In this document: piece after piece, positions 10,678-20,567 of the stretch | Layout of the letters: the number at the start of each line of letters is the position of its first letter | How positions within the stretch are numbered: position 1 is the first letter of the stretch | From: Sabellastarte sp. h YS-2021 | Lineage: Eukaryota > Annelida > Polychaeta > Sabellida > Sabellidae | Direction: 5' to 3' | Assembly (NCBI GenBank): GCA_964017235.1 | Contig: OZ024936.1 | Coordinates: forward strand, 37,284,040-37,348,039 | DNA: 64,000 nt | The notes under the pieces: generated by a model | The model's database searches: none | What the model saw: the letters and a program-made list of their open reading frames with translations, nothing else | What the model was told of the DNA's origin: nothing | Position numbers and translations under genes: made by a program

Positions 10678-11090
10678 AACAAGTCTCAGACTTCTTTATG
10701 CACCTATTTCAAGACTTAAACAGACGCCCTTCTACCAATGACGGCTATAGAACGGCTATTTTGGATTACTTGGGCCCTACAGGCCTCCATATAGCTCAGA
10801 GTACAGATTTAAACAGGCTTCTTGCAAGTATTCACCAAGATAGGCCTAAGGCAACTAGAAACATTCCCAAATGGAACTTATCAGTTGTGCTGAATGAACT
10901 TACAAAGAAACCCTTTGAACCAATGAAAGAAACATTTGACACTCAAAACAGCATTTTTACTAGCTTTAGCTTCGGGCAAGTGCCGCAGCGAAATCCACGA
11001 ATGGGTTGCAAACAAAGTGTCAAACCTTGGTCAATGGGAAAAAGTGGCTTTGTTCCCCTCATCTGACTTCATTGCAAAGAATCAACTAGA
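10509..11090 (+). pseudogene. D tyrosine recombinase, N-terminal part and box I
   Basis: The core-binding half reads QLQEQGFSSEVAERIAAPQR, KWALFEKWCRENSVD and DLNRRPSTNDGYRTAI. A frameshift near 10930 moves the catalytic start into the next frame, where LALASGKCRSEIHEW carries the conserved first arginine. The segment stops at QLD (11090) because of an inserted element and resumes at 14891. The enzyme would integrate the circular cDNA by a site-specific recombinase mechanism, without the target duplication made by integrases. Confidence 0.85.
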
Positions 11091-11224
11091 CTAAGGACGC
11101 ATCTGTGGCCAGATGCTGGATGTATCCACCGACAAATGCCAACTAACATAGTTTAGAAGATAAACAGCATTTTTCGTTAATAAGCAAGCTGAAAGCACTT
11201 TTAAGTTTGGTTACCCTTATTTGA

Positions 11225-11405
11225 CCCTGTAGCAGGGGCCCAAGGTGAAGTCTGACCTGATCAAAAGATTCGCAGCCCATGATTTCCTATAAGTCGTTTT
11301 CACATTGCAAACCTCTAGGACCAATAATAAGCAGGAGGGGCCCAAGGTCAAATCTGACCACATGAAAAGATTTGCAGCCCATGACTTCCTATAAGTTGTT
11401 TTCAT
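11225..11405. repeat. ~110-bp direct duplication in the left arm
   Basis: Two copies contain GCCCAAGGTGAAGTCTGACC / GCCCAAGGTCAAATCTGACC followed by AAAAGATT-GCAGCCCATGA and TTCCTATAAGT-GTTTTCA. No coding potential. Confidence 0.75.
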
Positions 11406-13210
11406 ATTAATGAGTTATTTGAGAAATACTGGCTATCTGCAATACTTCTAGAGATAATTCGCATTTACTCATTTTGAGTAGGCGAATAATTAGCTACGGG
11501 TCTGAAACTTCACCAAGTGAAAGCTCTCTCAAAAGTAGGCGAATGAGTTATTTGAGAAAAATTGGCTACCTACAATACTTTTAGAGATAATTCGAATTTA
11601 CTCATTTTCAGTAGGTGAGTAATTACCTACGGGTCTGGAACTTCACCATGTGAAAGCTGTCCCAAAAGTAGATGAATGAGTTATTTGATAAAAATTGGAT
11701 ATCTGCAATACTTTTAGAGATAATTAGTATTTACTCATTTTGAGTAGGTGAATAATTAGCTACAGGTCTGAAACTTCACCAAGTGAAAGGTCTCCCAAAA
11801 GTATGTGAAGGAGTTATTTGACAAAAATTGGCTATCTGGAATACTTTTAGAGATAATTCGCATTTACTCATTTTGAGTAGGCGAATAATTAGCTACGGGT
11901 CTGAAACTTCACCAAGTGAAAGCTCTCTCAAAAGTAGGCGAATGAGTTATTTGAGAAAAATTGGCTACCTACAATACTTTTAGAGATAATTCGAATTTAC
12001 TCATTTTCAGTAGGTGAGTAATTACCTACGGGTCTGGAACTTCACCATGTGAAAGCTGTCCCAAAAGTAGATGAATGAGTTATTTGATAAAAATTGGATA
12101 TCTGCAATACTTTTAGAGATAATTAGTATTTACTCATTTTGAGTAGGTGAATAATTAGCTACAGGTCTGAAACTTCACCAAGTGAAAGGTCTCCCAAAAG
12201 TATGTGAAGGAGTTATTTGACAAAAATTGGCTATCTGGAATACTTTTAGAGATAATTTGCATTTACTCATTTTCAGTAGGTGAGTAATTACCTACGGGTC
12301 TGAAACTTCACCAAGTGAAAGCTCTCCCAAAAGTAGGTGAATGAGTTATTTGAGAAAAATTGGCTATCTGCAATACTTTTAGAGATAATTCACATTTACT
12401 CATTTTGAGTTGGTGAATAATTAGCTACAGGTCTGAAACTTCACCAAGTGAAAGGTCTCCCAAAAGTAGGTGAAGGAGTTATTTGACAAAAATTGGCTAT
12501 CCGGAATACTTTTAGAGATAATTTGCATTTACTCATTTTGAGTAGGTGAATAATTAGCTATGGGTCTGAAACTTCACCATGTGAAAGCTCTCCCAAAAGT
12601 AGATGAATGAGTTATTTGATAAAAATTGGATATCTGCAATACTTTTAGAGATAATTAGTATTTACTCATTTTGAGTAGGTGAATAATTAGCTACAGGTCT
12701 GAAACTTCACCAAGTGAAAGGTCTCCCAAAAGTAGGTGGAGTTATTTGACAAAAATTGGCTATCTGGAATACTTTTAGAGATAATTTGCATTTACTCATT
12801 TTCAGTAGGTGAGTAATTACCTACGGGTCTGAAACTTCACCAAGTGAAAGCTCTCCCAAAAGTAGGTGAATGAGTTATTTGAGAAAAATTGGCTATCTGC
12901 AATACTTTTAGAGATAATTCGCATTTACTCATTTTGAGTTGGTGAATAATTAGCTACAGGTCTGAAACTTCACCAAGTGAAAGGTCTCCCAAAAGTAGGT
13001 GGAGTTATTTGACAAAAATTGGCTATCCGGAATACTTTTAGAGATAATTCGCATTTACTCATTTTGAGTAGGTGAGTAATTACCTACAGGTCTGGAACTT
13101 CAGCATGTGAAAGCTCTCCCAAAAGTAGGTGAATGAGTTATTTAAGAAAAATTTGCTATCTGCAATACTTTTAGAGAAAATGCAGAATTACTCATTTTTA
13201 GTAGGCAAGT
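11405..13210. repeat. 133-bp satellite array, about 13 copies, in the second element type
   Basis: The same unit as at 6880-8610 (TTACTCATTTTGAGTAGGTG, GGGTCTGAAACTTCACCAAG, AGCTCTCCCAAAAGTAGGTG), here in a host element with different ends. A block of about four units is itself duplicated: the stretch near 11400-11830 and the one near 11830-12240 match almost base for base. Confidence 0.9.
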
Positions 13211-14500
13211 AATTTAGCCACAGGCCTAATTTAGACATAAAGCCTACCAATAGAATACTGTGGTGCACCCTCTAATATACCTTGCAAACTTGAGAAGGCT
13301 AGCTATATTTTTTTCGTTAGAGCGGTAATGGTGAAATCTCTCTACACACTGCGGCTATCCAGTGGATACAATGATTTACTCAACAGTGAGAACCTGAAAG
13401 TAGATATTGGTAAGCTATGCCATGACATAGAGGTCTGCAATTTCACTCTGTTATAGCTGACCAAAAATTATGTGAATAACATATTTAAACAAAATACTGT
13501 AAATGTAATAGTTTTCACGTTATAACTGATTTACTCAACAGTGATAACCTCAAAGTAGCTATTACTCAGCTATGCAATGAGCTACATGTCTGAATTTTTT
13601 CTATGTTATAGCTGACCCCAAATTAGGTGAACAACATATTTAAGCAAAATACTGTAAATGCAATAGTTTTCAAGTTACAACTGATTTACTCAATAGTGAG
13701 AACCTGAAAATAGCTATTGCTCAGCTATGCCATGAGCTATAAGTCTGTAATTTCACGACGTTATAGCTGACCCAAAAGTAGGTGAACAACATATTTTAAC
13801 AAAATACTCCAAATGCACTATTTTTCAAGTTACAAGTCATTTACTCAACAGTCAGTACCTGAAAATAGCTATTGCTCAGTTGTGCCATGAGCTACAGGTC
13901 TGTAATTTCACTATGTTATAGCTGACCCAAAAGTAGCTGAATAACATATTTACACAAATTTCTGTAAATGCAATAGTTTTCCAATTACAACTGATTTACT
14001 CAACAGTGTGAACTTCAAAGTAGCTATTACTCAGCTATGCAATGAGCCACAGGTCTGGAACTTCACTATGTTATAGCTGACTCCGAAATAGGTGAATAAC
14101 ACATTGAAACAAAATACTCTAAATGTAATACTTTTGAAGTTATAAGTAATTTACTCAACAGTGATAACCTAAAAGTAGCTATTACTCAGCTATGCCATGA
14201 GCTACAGGTCTGAAATTTTACTATGTTATAGCTGACCCAAAAATAGCTGAATAACATATTGAAACAAAATACTCTAAATGCAATAGTTTTCAAGTTACAA
14301 GTGATTTTACTGATGATGGAAGTTACTGAAAAGCCCAAAAGTAGCTATTACTCACTTAGCTATTGAGACAGACACCCAAGTTACTCACCATGTTGTAGCT
14401 ATGAAAAAAGTATCTGAATAACATATTTTAACAAAATGCTCTAAATGCAACACTTTTCAAGTTATAAGTGATTTAGTGCATGATTTCATGAATTTTAATG
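13211..14500. repeat. 154-bp satellite, about 7 copies, diverged relative of the 133-bp unit
   Basis: GATTTACTCAACAGTG-like starts occur at about 13371, 13528, 13682, 13836, 13991, 14147 and 14302, spaced 154-157 bp. Unit blocks such as GAGCTACAGGTCTG, TTTCACTATGTTATAGCTGA and CCCAAAAGTAGGTGAA align in order with the 133-bp unit. Confidence 0.85.
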
Positions 14501-14504
14501 CATT

Positions 14505-14815
14505 TTAGACATTTTTGTCTACCAGAGGCCTAATTAAGACATAAAGCCTACCAAAAAGATAGGGTGGCGAGTCCTCTAGCATACCAAGCCACCTGCCAAA
14601 TATGAAAGAAATCTGGAAAGAAATGTGGACTGTAGGTCGCTAACAAGCAATATTCCACATTTTAGACATTTTTGTCTACCACAGGCCTAATTTAGACATA
14701 AAGCCTACCAAAAAGATAGGGTGGCGAGTCCTCTACCATATCAAGCCACCTGCCAAATATGAAAGAAATCCGGAAAGAAACATGGACTGTAGGTCGCTAA
14801 CAAGAAATCTCTGCG
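14505..14815. repeat. ~155-bp direct duplication in the right arm
   Basis: Two copies share TTTAGACATTTTTGTCTACC, GACATAAAGCCTACCAAAAA, GATAGGGTGGCGAGTCCTCT and GGACTGTAGGTCGCTAACAA. A fragment of the same sequence also appears at about 13220-13280. A GC-rich GCGGACG repeat follows (14815-14840), then the terminal hairpin. Confidence 0.8.
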
Positions 14816-14890
14816 GACGCGGACTAGGGCGCGGACGACGACGATGATGAATCCATAGTATCCCCGCTTCGCGTCGGGGATACAATTAGA

Positions 14891-15073
14891 TCGCGAAGGA
14901 GCTCAAAGTGTATCACCAGTCGTTATCCCTGCCTTAACAACAATAGTAGATAGACAGTTCAAGCAAGACAGATCTCTGTGCCCAGTACATGCCCTGAGAT
15001 ACTATTTGGATAGAATCCTTCAAGAAAGGGCATTCAACAGACATCAGACCAGCTACCCTGTCTTTATGGCTTA
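14891..15073 (+). pseudogene. D tyrosine recombinase, middle part, with internal deletion
   Basis: This reads REGAQSVSPVVIPALTTIVD, then CPVHALRYYLDR, then (in another frame) FKKGHSTDIRPATLSLWL. Compared with copy A, about 14 residues (KDLRGSRSLLFISF region) are missing at about 15017, which causes the frame change. The segment is cut at the TTA at 15071-15073 by the Harbinger transposon and resumes at 22566. Confidence 0.8.
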
Positions 15074-15454
15074 TGCCCCTGTTCCACCAAAGGACTAAGG
15101 CCCGATCCTGTCGGCGACCCTTAATCATGGACAGTCGGTGAAGAAAATGGTGAAATGGGCGGGAATACTGAATCGGTATCAAAGCCTGGGATTAAGTACA
15201 GATCGGCCTCAGGAAGCCTGAGGAGGCCCCAGGCGGCCCCAGACAGTCCCCGACTGGTCTGGGACTAAGAACCGATTACGCCAGTTTTCTGGTCGGTTTC
15301 AACCACGATCCTGTCGTACACATACCGACTGGGTCCCAGGACGCCTCAGACCTCCTGGGACTAAGCCCCGACTAACCCCCGATTAAGTCCCGGCGTCCTC
15401 AGGCCTCCTCAGTCTTCCCCAGACCACCCAGATATTCCAGGATTCACCAACTAC
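15074..15454. promoter_or_regulatory. Harbinger left subterminal region with GGGACTAAG motifs
   Basis: A GC-rich region of about 380 bp holds repeated GGGACTAAG/CTTAGTCCC and GGCCTCCTC-type motifs, for example near 15091, 15257 and 15356. It precedes the transposase start. Similar motifs crowd the other end at 22005-22500. The symmetry suggests binding sites for the transposase or its MADF partner, which is an inference. Confidence 0.5.
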
Positions 15455-16275
15455 ATGAGGATGACCCCAGAATTCTTTGAAATGATAAAGACCAGACTGG
15501 AACCACGTCTAGCCAGGCAGGCCACCAACTACAGAGCTCCAATCAGTGTTGGGGAGAAGTTAGCCCTCACCATCAGATATCTGGCCACTGGAGAGTCATA
15601 CAGATCATTATCCTGTCAGTTCAGGGTTGGCAGATCCACCATTTCCAAGTTTCTACCAGAGGTCTGCAGGGCCATCCAGGATGAGTTCACCAGAGAGTAC
15701 CTCATATGTCCTACTACTCCAGATGAGTGGAAAGAACTGGAAAGGGAATTCAGGATCAGGTGGAATGTTCCACATGCCCCAGGAGCCCTTGATGGAAAGC
15801 ATGTGACCCTGAAGAAACCCAAGAACTCTGGAGCCCTGTACCACAACTACAAGGGGTTCTTTTCCATAGTAATGTTGGCCTTGGTAGATGGGCAGTACAA
15901 ATTTAGATGGGTGGATGTGGGTACAGCTGGATCTTGCTCAGATGCCCAGATATTTAATGCCTCTCAGCTGACGAGGATTGAGGATGGCAGGATAGGCTTC
16001 CCTGACCCAGCTCCTATAACACAGGGTGGTAGAGATCTCCCCTACTTCATTCTGGCAGATGATGCCTTTGCCCTGAAGACCTGGCTGATGAAACCCTATG
16101 GTAGAAGGATGTTAACCAGAGAGGAATTCCAATTCCAATCAACTTTTATAGCGCTTAATCTCTGTCGAAGTGACAGACTCTAAAGCGCAACATCATAAGC
16201 ATAGTTTCAAAAATCATTGTCCTTGTCCATAGCTATGGTCGACATCACGGAGAACGCCATATGAGGTGGAAAATA

Positions 16276-17850
16276 CTAAGGAGGATAAGCTTGGCAGAAT
16301 AGGTATGCCTTAAGTTTTTTTCTGAAGGAAGCAATGGAAGTGGCAGATCTTACATTATCAGGGAGTTCATTCCATATTTTGGGAGCATCATATGCAAAGC
16401 TTAGACCAAACTGCTTTGTGGATTTGTAAATAGATGGTTGGCAATGAGGAACATGTAGAATTATACCATCAGATTGACTCAACCGAGTATTATAGGCACA
16501 TTGTCTAACTTTGAGAAATGGGCTGAAATATTTTGGACAGTTCTGGCCAGACTGTTTTGAATGCATTGTAGCTTGCGTTGGTTAGCAACAGATAGACCCC
16601 TAAACAAGGAGTTACAGTAGTCAAGCCTACTGCCCACAAGTGCGTTTGCAGCCGTAAGAGCAGCATCACGAGTCAAGTACTGTCGAATTTGTCTAAGATC
16701 CCTCATCTGGATGAAACATAGTTTACATACATTTTTAACATGTTTGGTGAAGAAAAAGTCTGAGTCAAACCAGACACCCAAATTCTTAACGGCATCTGAA
16801 GGTATCAGTGATCCACCCAATATATTTACTGGAAAGAATGGGTTAAACTTTTCTTGTTGAGACTTGGCACCAAATAAAATAAAGTCAGTCTTATCAGCAT
16901 TCAGCTTTAGTTTGTTTGCACACAGCCATAGTTTGACATCTTCGAGGCACTTTCCTAGCCGATCGAAGGCAATTTTTGCATTTTTGTGTTTGAGGTGATT
17001 AAACAGCTGTGTGTCATCTGCATAAAAGTGAAATTTGACATCTGGATGTTTAGAGATTACTTTGCTCAAAGGTGTGGTATACAACGAAAAAAGAATAGGA
17101 CCAAGAACTGAACCTTGTGGTACCCCAAACTTAAGCTTTCTAGCCTCAGACAGAACAGAACCAATCTTGATGCATTGGGTACGATCAGAAAGGTATGATT
17201 TGAACCAGTCAAGGCATCTACCCCCGACACCGAACCATTTTCTTAAGCAATCAAGGAGTTTGTCGTGATCAATGGTGTCAAACGCTGCAGATTGATCAAG
17301 CAGCACCACAGCTGTGGCCTCTCCTCTGGCTAGAGATAGGTGAATCTGGTTCTTTATAGACAAAAGAGCTGTTTCAGTTGAATGGCCACATCTATAAGCA
17401 GATTGATACTCGTTTTCCAACCCATGGAGAGAGACATGTCTACTGAGTTGTGAGGCAACTACATGTTCCACGAGTTTTGAGATAAAGCTCAACCCAGACA
17501 CAGGGCGATAGTTTTTTAGTTCATCCTTTGATAAAGAAGATTTCTTTATCAGTGGAGTGACAACAGCACTCTTGAAGCCATCTGGGACAGCACCTTCCAA
17601 CAAAGAACAATTCACAAGTTTTGTGATAGAAGGAAGCAGTATATCAAGGCAATCCTTAACTAGGAAAGTGGGCCAAGGATCCAGGAGACAGGATTTTGTA
17701 GGTGAATTTTTGATTACCTTCGCAATATCGTCAGGTGAGGCATCATCAAATTTGAAAGTCCTGGCGGATTCACTGGAGATGGCAAGGAAAAAGATGAAAA
17801 ACTGGAAAAAGACTCTCGGATTTTAGCAATCTTATTGGTGAAAAAAGCGG
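16276..17850 (-). pseudogene. LINE reverse transcriptase and C-terminal domain
   Basis: The main open frame (17615-16479) contains TPLIKKSSLSKDELKNYRPV, SAFDTIDHDKLLDCL, FGVPQGSVLGPILFSLY, the catalytic HFYADDTQLF, and KLKLNADKTDFILFG, which are RT motifs in order. Similarity extends upstream to about 17850 in the same strand. A deletion and frame change at about 16480-16560 joins it to the C-terminal piece (FGLSFAYDAPKIWNELPDNV, SFRKKLKAYLF), a hallmark of CR1/L2-type ORF2 proteins. Lesions suggest an old, inactive copy. Confidence 0.85.
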
Positions 17851-19062
17851 CAAACTGTTCAGCCAATTTTTTTTGTGAACTATTTGATGGAAGAACGGTG
17901 AGAAAAATACGGTGAAAGGCAGAACGCAGAAGTTGCCATAGTTTTTTAGGTTTTTAGGGTCATCACCATTTTCATTAACAAGAGCTCTGTAATATGTGGC
18001 TTTGTCTTTGTTGGCAAGTGAATTACACCTGGCAATTTGTTTACGCAGCTTTGCATGGTTAAGAGGAGTTTTCTTTTTACGCCAGATGTCGTCGAATAGA
18101 TTTGGCATTTTTGTAGGTATCTGATATCCACTTTGCTGGCTCCTTGGCAAGACAGCAAGTAACCTCTGGAGCATGTTTGTCCAGAAGGTTGGAAAGATCA
18201 TTAGTGTATTGATCATACAGTTTTTTCGCAGTGTCACCCGGACAAGCAACAAAGGAGCAATTGCTCAAGTCATTGCATGTTTATTTTATAATATCTCCTG
18301 TAAGTCACTCTGTTAGCTTGTGATTTAGCAGTTGTTGGAGTTTCAACTTGACATTTGATCATTGCATGGTCGGAGATGTAGTCACTGACAACCACATTTG
18401 AAACCAGAGAACTATCAGAAGTAAGGATGAGATCTAGGGTATGGCCATGAAGATGGGTAGCAGAGTGAACATGTTGAGTAATATTGCAGGAGTCAAGAGT
18501 ATTAAGGAAATTAACACTGTCTCTTGAGGTTGAGGAACTCAACCAATGTGTGAAACTCATCATAAAAAGGATTTGAACATGAACCTGGAGGACGATAAAC
18601 ACAAGCAACCAGTGTAGAATGAGCATTCGATCCAATACTGACTATCAGACATTCAAAGTAGGTGAAAGCGGGATGATCGACAATTCTATGAGACAGGCTG
18701 CTATTTACGAGAAAGCCAACTCTGCCACCCGAGCCATGTGCACGAGGTCTTTGACACAATTTATAAGATGGTGGTGTGATGGATTGAAGCAGACAATCGG
18801 TATCAGTCGGGCGAATATGAGTTTCGACTAGTGATAATATGTCCAGTGAGTGATTGAACACAATGTCAGAAATCATAGGAGCCTTGTTTCTTACAGACTG
18901 ACAGTTAGCAACCCCCATCACAATAGGTCCAGGATTTAGGGATATATCCCCACATAAAAGCACGAGAACACAGAGGGATCGTGATTTCACTGATGAGGGA
19001 AAGCATCTTGCATTTGTAACAGAACTAGCCAGTCTGAAAGATCGAGGTAGTATGGAGCACAC
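17770..19062 (-). pseudogene. LINE N-terminal region: 2A-like peptide and AP endonuclease
   Basis: The reading frame from 19062 contains the 2A-like motif GDISLNPGP (18925-18960) after a hydrophobic run (LCVLVLLC). The APE-type endonuclease then starts (ANCQSVRNKAPMISDIV, LDILSLVETHI, GRVGFLVNS, VACVYRPPGS). Near 18530 the frame shifts and a short stretch that should hold the GDFN motif is missing. The remaining endonuclease reads NTLDSCNITQHVHSATHLHG, HTLDLILTS and SDYISDHAMIKC. Linker sequence (DDIWRKKKTPLNHAKLRKQI) continues to about 17950. The nuclease would nick target DNA for target-primed reverse transcription. It is inactive as read because of the missing motif and frameshifts. Confidence 0.8.
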
Positions 19063-19581
19063 AAAACAACCCTTGACCTGTACTTTATGGTCGGACGTAC
19101 TGATGAGGAAAAGACTGATGAATACCAGACAGCGAACAAGGTATATTTTTCATACTCCAGAGCCTTAACACACAAAAGGACTGTGGGGAGTCTAAAATAA
19201 AAATGACCTTATAGGAAAGGATTGCCAACTACAGAATATCAAGGGCCAGGAGAGTTGTTGAGAATGCTTTTGGCATCCTGGTCTCAAGATTCAGTGATGT
19301 TGACTACTATTGAATTACCCCCAGAAACAGCCAGGGATGTGGTCATGACCTGTGTGGTTCTGCACAACATACTGAGAAGCCAGTATCAAGGTCAACATGG
19401 TGGTCAAGAGCCTGGAGATGATGAAGATGATGATGTGCCTGGTGATTGTCGACTGATTGGTGGTGCTGCTGGTGGTGGTCCAGACAGAAACCCTGCTAGA
19501 GAAGCCAAAAGACAGAGGGATTACCTCAAGGACTACTTCAATAATGAGGGAGCAGTGGCCCGGCAAGATGGCAGAATATAA

Positions 19582-20567
19582 CTCCTGCTGCAGTAACCAG
19601 TCCTTTTCAGGACTAATAACCAGTCCTTTTCAAGACTACAAAATATTCTAAAAACAATTAATCAGCTATGCTTGTTCAAAATAACCCAAACATTACCAAA
19701 CATAATTCACCCACCCAACAAAAGACAGAAATAAATGCCAGTCATCCAACTAACAAACAGACAAACCCAGTGCTAAACATAATTCTCAAAAGAAACACAC
19801 GAAGCCAAACATAACTTCCTAAATGGAATAAATATGGCATATATTTTGAAAGATACATCCTAATTTTACTTACATTTGGGTTTTTGGGGAAAAATATTTG
19901 AAACAGAAATGTTTTCCTGGAAATCTTAAAATTAAAATCTTTTACTCCACTTCACAAATATTTAGGAAATATAACCACCAAACTGGTTTTCTTTACAATG
20001 ATGGGGGTTATGTTTGCAAAATGGTTTGTCAGTTATTTGGTTTGGGTTCTGTTTGCTATTGGGTTTGTCTGTTTCTTGGTTGGTGGTTATGTTTGGTATT
20101 TGGTTTGTGTGTTTGTGGGTTGGTGGTTAGGTTCGGTATTTGGTTTGTGTGTTGTTTAGTTGGGGGTTAGGTTTGGTATTGGGTTTGTGTGTTGGTAAGT
20201 ATGTGATAATGCCTTTTAACTCTAGGGATGATGTAAGTGTTGGACTTTTTTATTAAAGATTTTAAACAATTCCATGGATTTTAAGCTAAAATGGGCTGAT
20301 TATTGGCCATATTGGGAGTTTATTTTAATATTTTTTTCTATGTGGCCTTTTTTGGTTATGTGTGGTAGCATGGGTTATTTGTTTCATGTTTGGGGTGGTG
20401 TAGGTGTTGGACTTTTTCTTGGATTTTTTTTGTGATAAGTATTTGTACTGAACTGTTATGTTTTGGGAGGGGAATTGGAATAACTTGCAGCTAAATAATT
20501 GTTTTTGGAATATTTGGGTGGCCCTGAAAAGGGCCTGGCAGGTCAAAGACCCACCCTGACTGGATGG
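19582..20567. other. Intergenic region between convergent Harbinger genes
   Basis: AT-rich, then strongly T/G-rich on the plus strand (20030-20200, repeated GTTTGGTATTTGGTTTGTGT-like phrases). It contains AATAAA-like signals. There is no credible gene; the short open frames here are low-complexity. It probably serves as both 3' UTRs. Confidence 0.55.

Larger units (their letters stand above)
11091..14890. mobile_element. Second type of satellite-cored, hairpin-ended element in D YR
   Basis: Removing this block rejoins the YR codons in frame (KNQ-L-D-REG, compare NQLAREG in copy A), which defines the ends to within a base or two. The left end has hairpin CATCTG-TGGC-CAGATG (about 11101-11116). 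The right end has a hairpin with arms ATCCCCG/CGGGGAT (about 14861-14882). On the reverse strand the ends read A|TC ... hairpin ... TTAG|T. This resembles Helitron ends (TC at the 5' end, hairpin about 10 bp before the 3' end, AT target), although the 3' end is TTAG rather than CTRR. The interior is two related satellites plus duplicated segments, with no protein gene. Confidence 0.6.
16127..19212 (-). mobile_element. CR1/L2-like LINE inserted in the Harbinger transposase gene
   Basis: A minus-strand non-LTR element, about 3.09 kb, flanked by a short possible duplication (AGGAA at 16122-16126 and 19213-19217). Its 3' end, on the left, finishes in a short repeat (ATTGGA on the sense strand) rather than poly-A, as is usual for CR1/L2-type LINEs. 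Endonuclease, linker, reverse transcriptase and C-terminal domains are present in order. Several frameshifts and small deletions are visible, including loss of the endonuclease GDFN-type motif. Confidence 0.85.
15455..19581 (+). pseudogene. Harbinger DDE transposase (nuclease), split by a LINE
   Basis: The first part (15455-16126) begins at MRMTPEFFEMI and holds a helix-turn-helix-like stretch (SYRSLSCQFRVGRSTISKF, about residues 48-66). The first catalytic Asp is in ALDGKHV (about residue 112) and the second in SCSDAQIF (about residue 162). After LTREE the frame is broken by a 3.09-kb LINE. It resumes at 19218 with RIANYRISRARRVVENAFGI, where the Glu of ENAFG is the third DDE residue. A single-base shift near 19295 leads to TTIELPPETARDVVMTCVVL and an acidic tail ending at 19581. 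The enzyme would cut and paste the element with its MADF partner. LINE insertion and frameshift make it nonfunctional. Confidence 0.9.

Noticed and set aside
10509-11066. Bacterial or phage integrase by contamination
   Set aside because: The tyrosine recombinase lies in order after RT/RNase H with DIRS-type ITRs and ICR in related copies, so it belongs to a eukaryotic retrotransposon.
16276-16566. Small independent gene on minus
   Set aside because: The peptide matches the C-terminal end of CR1/L2-type LINE ORF2 and lies directly downstream of its RT.
20030-20200. Cys/Gly-rich open frame (FGLGSVCYWVCLFLGWW)
   Set aside because: Low-complexity GTTTGG/GGTTTGT sequence in a 3' UTR region. There is no conserved domain.
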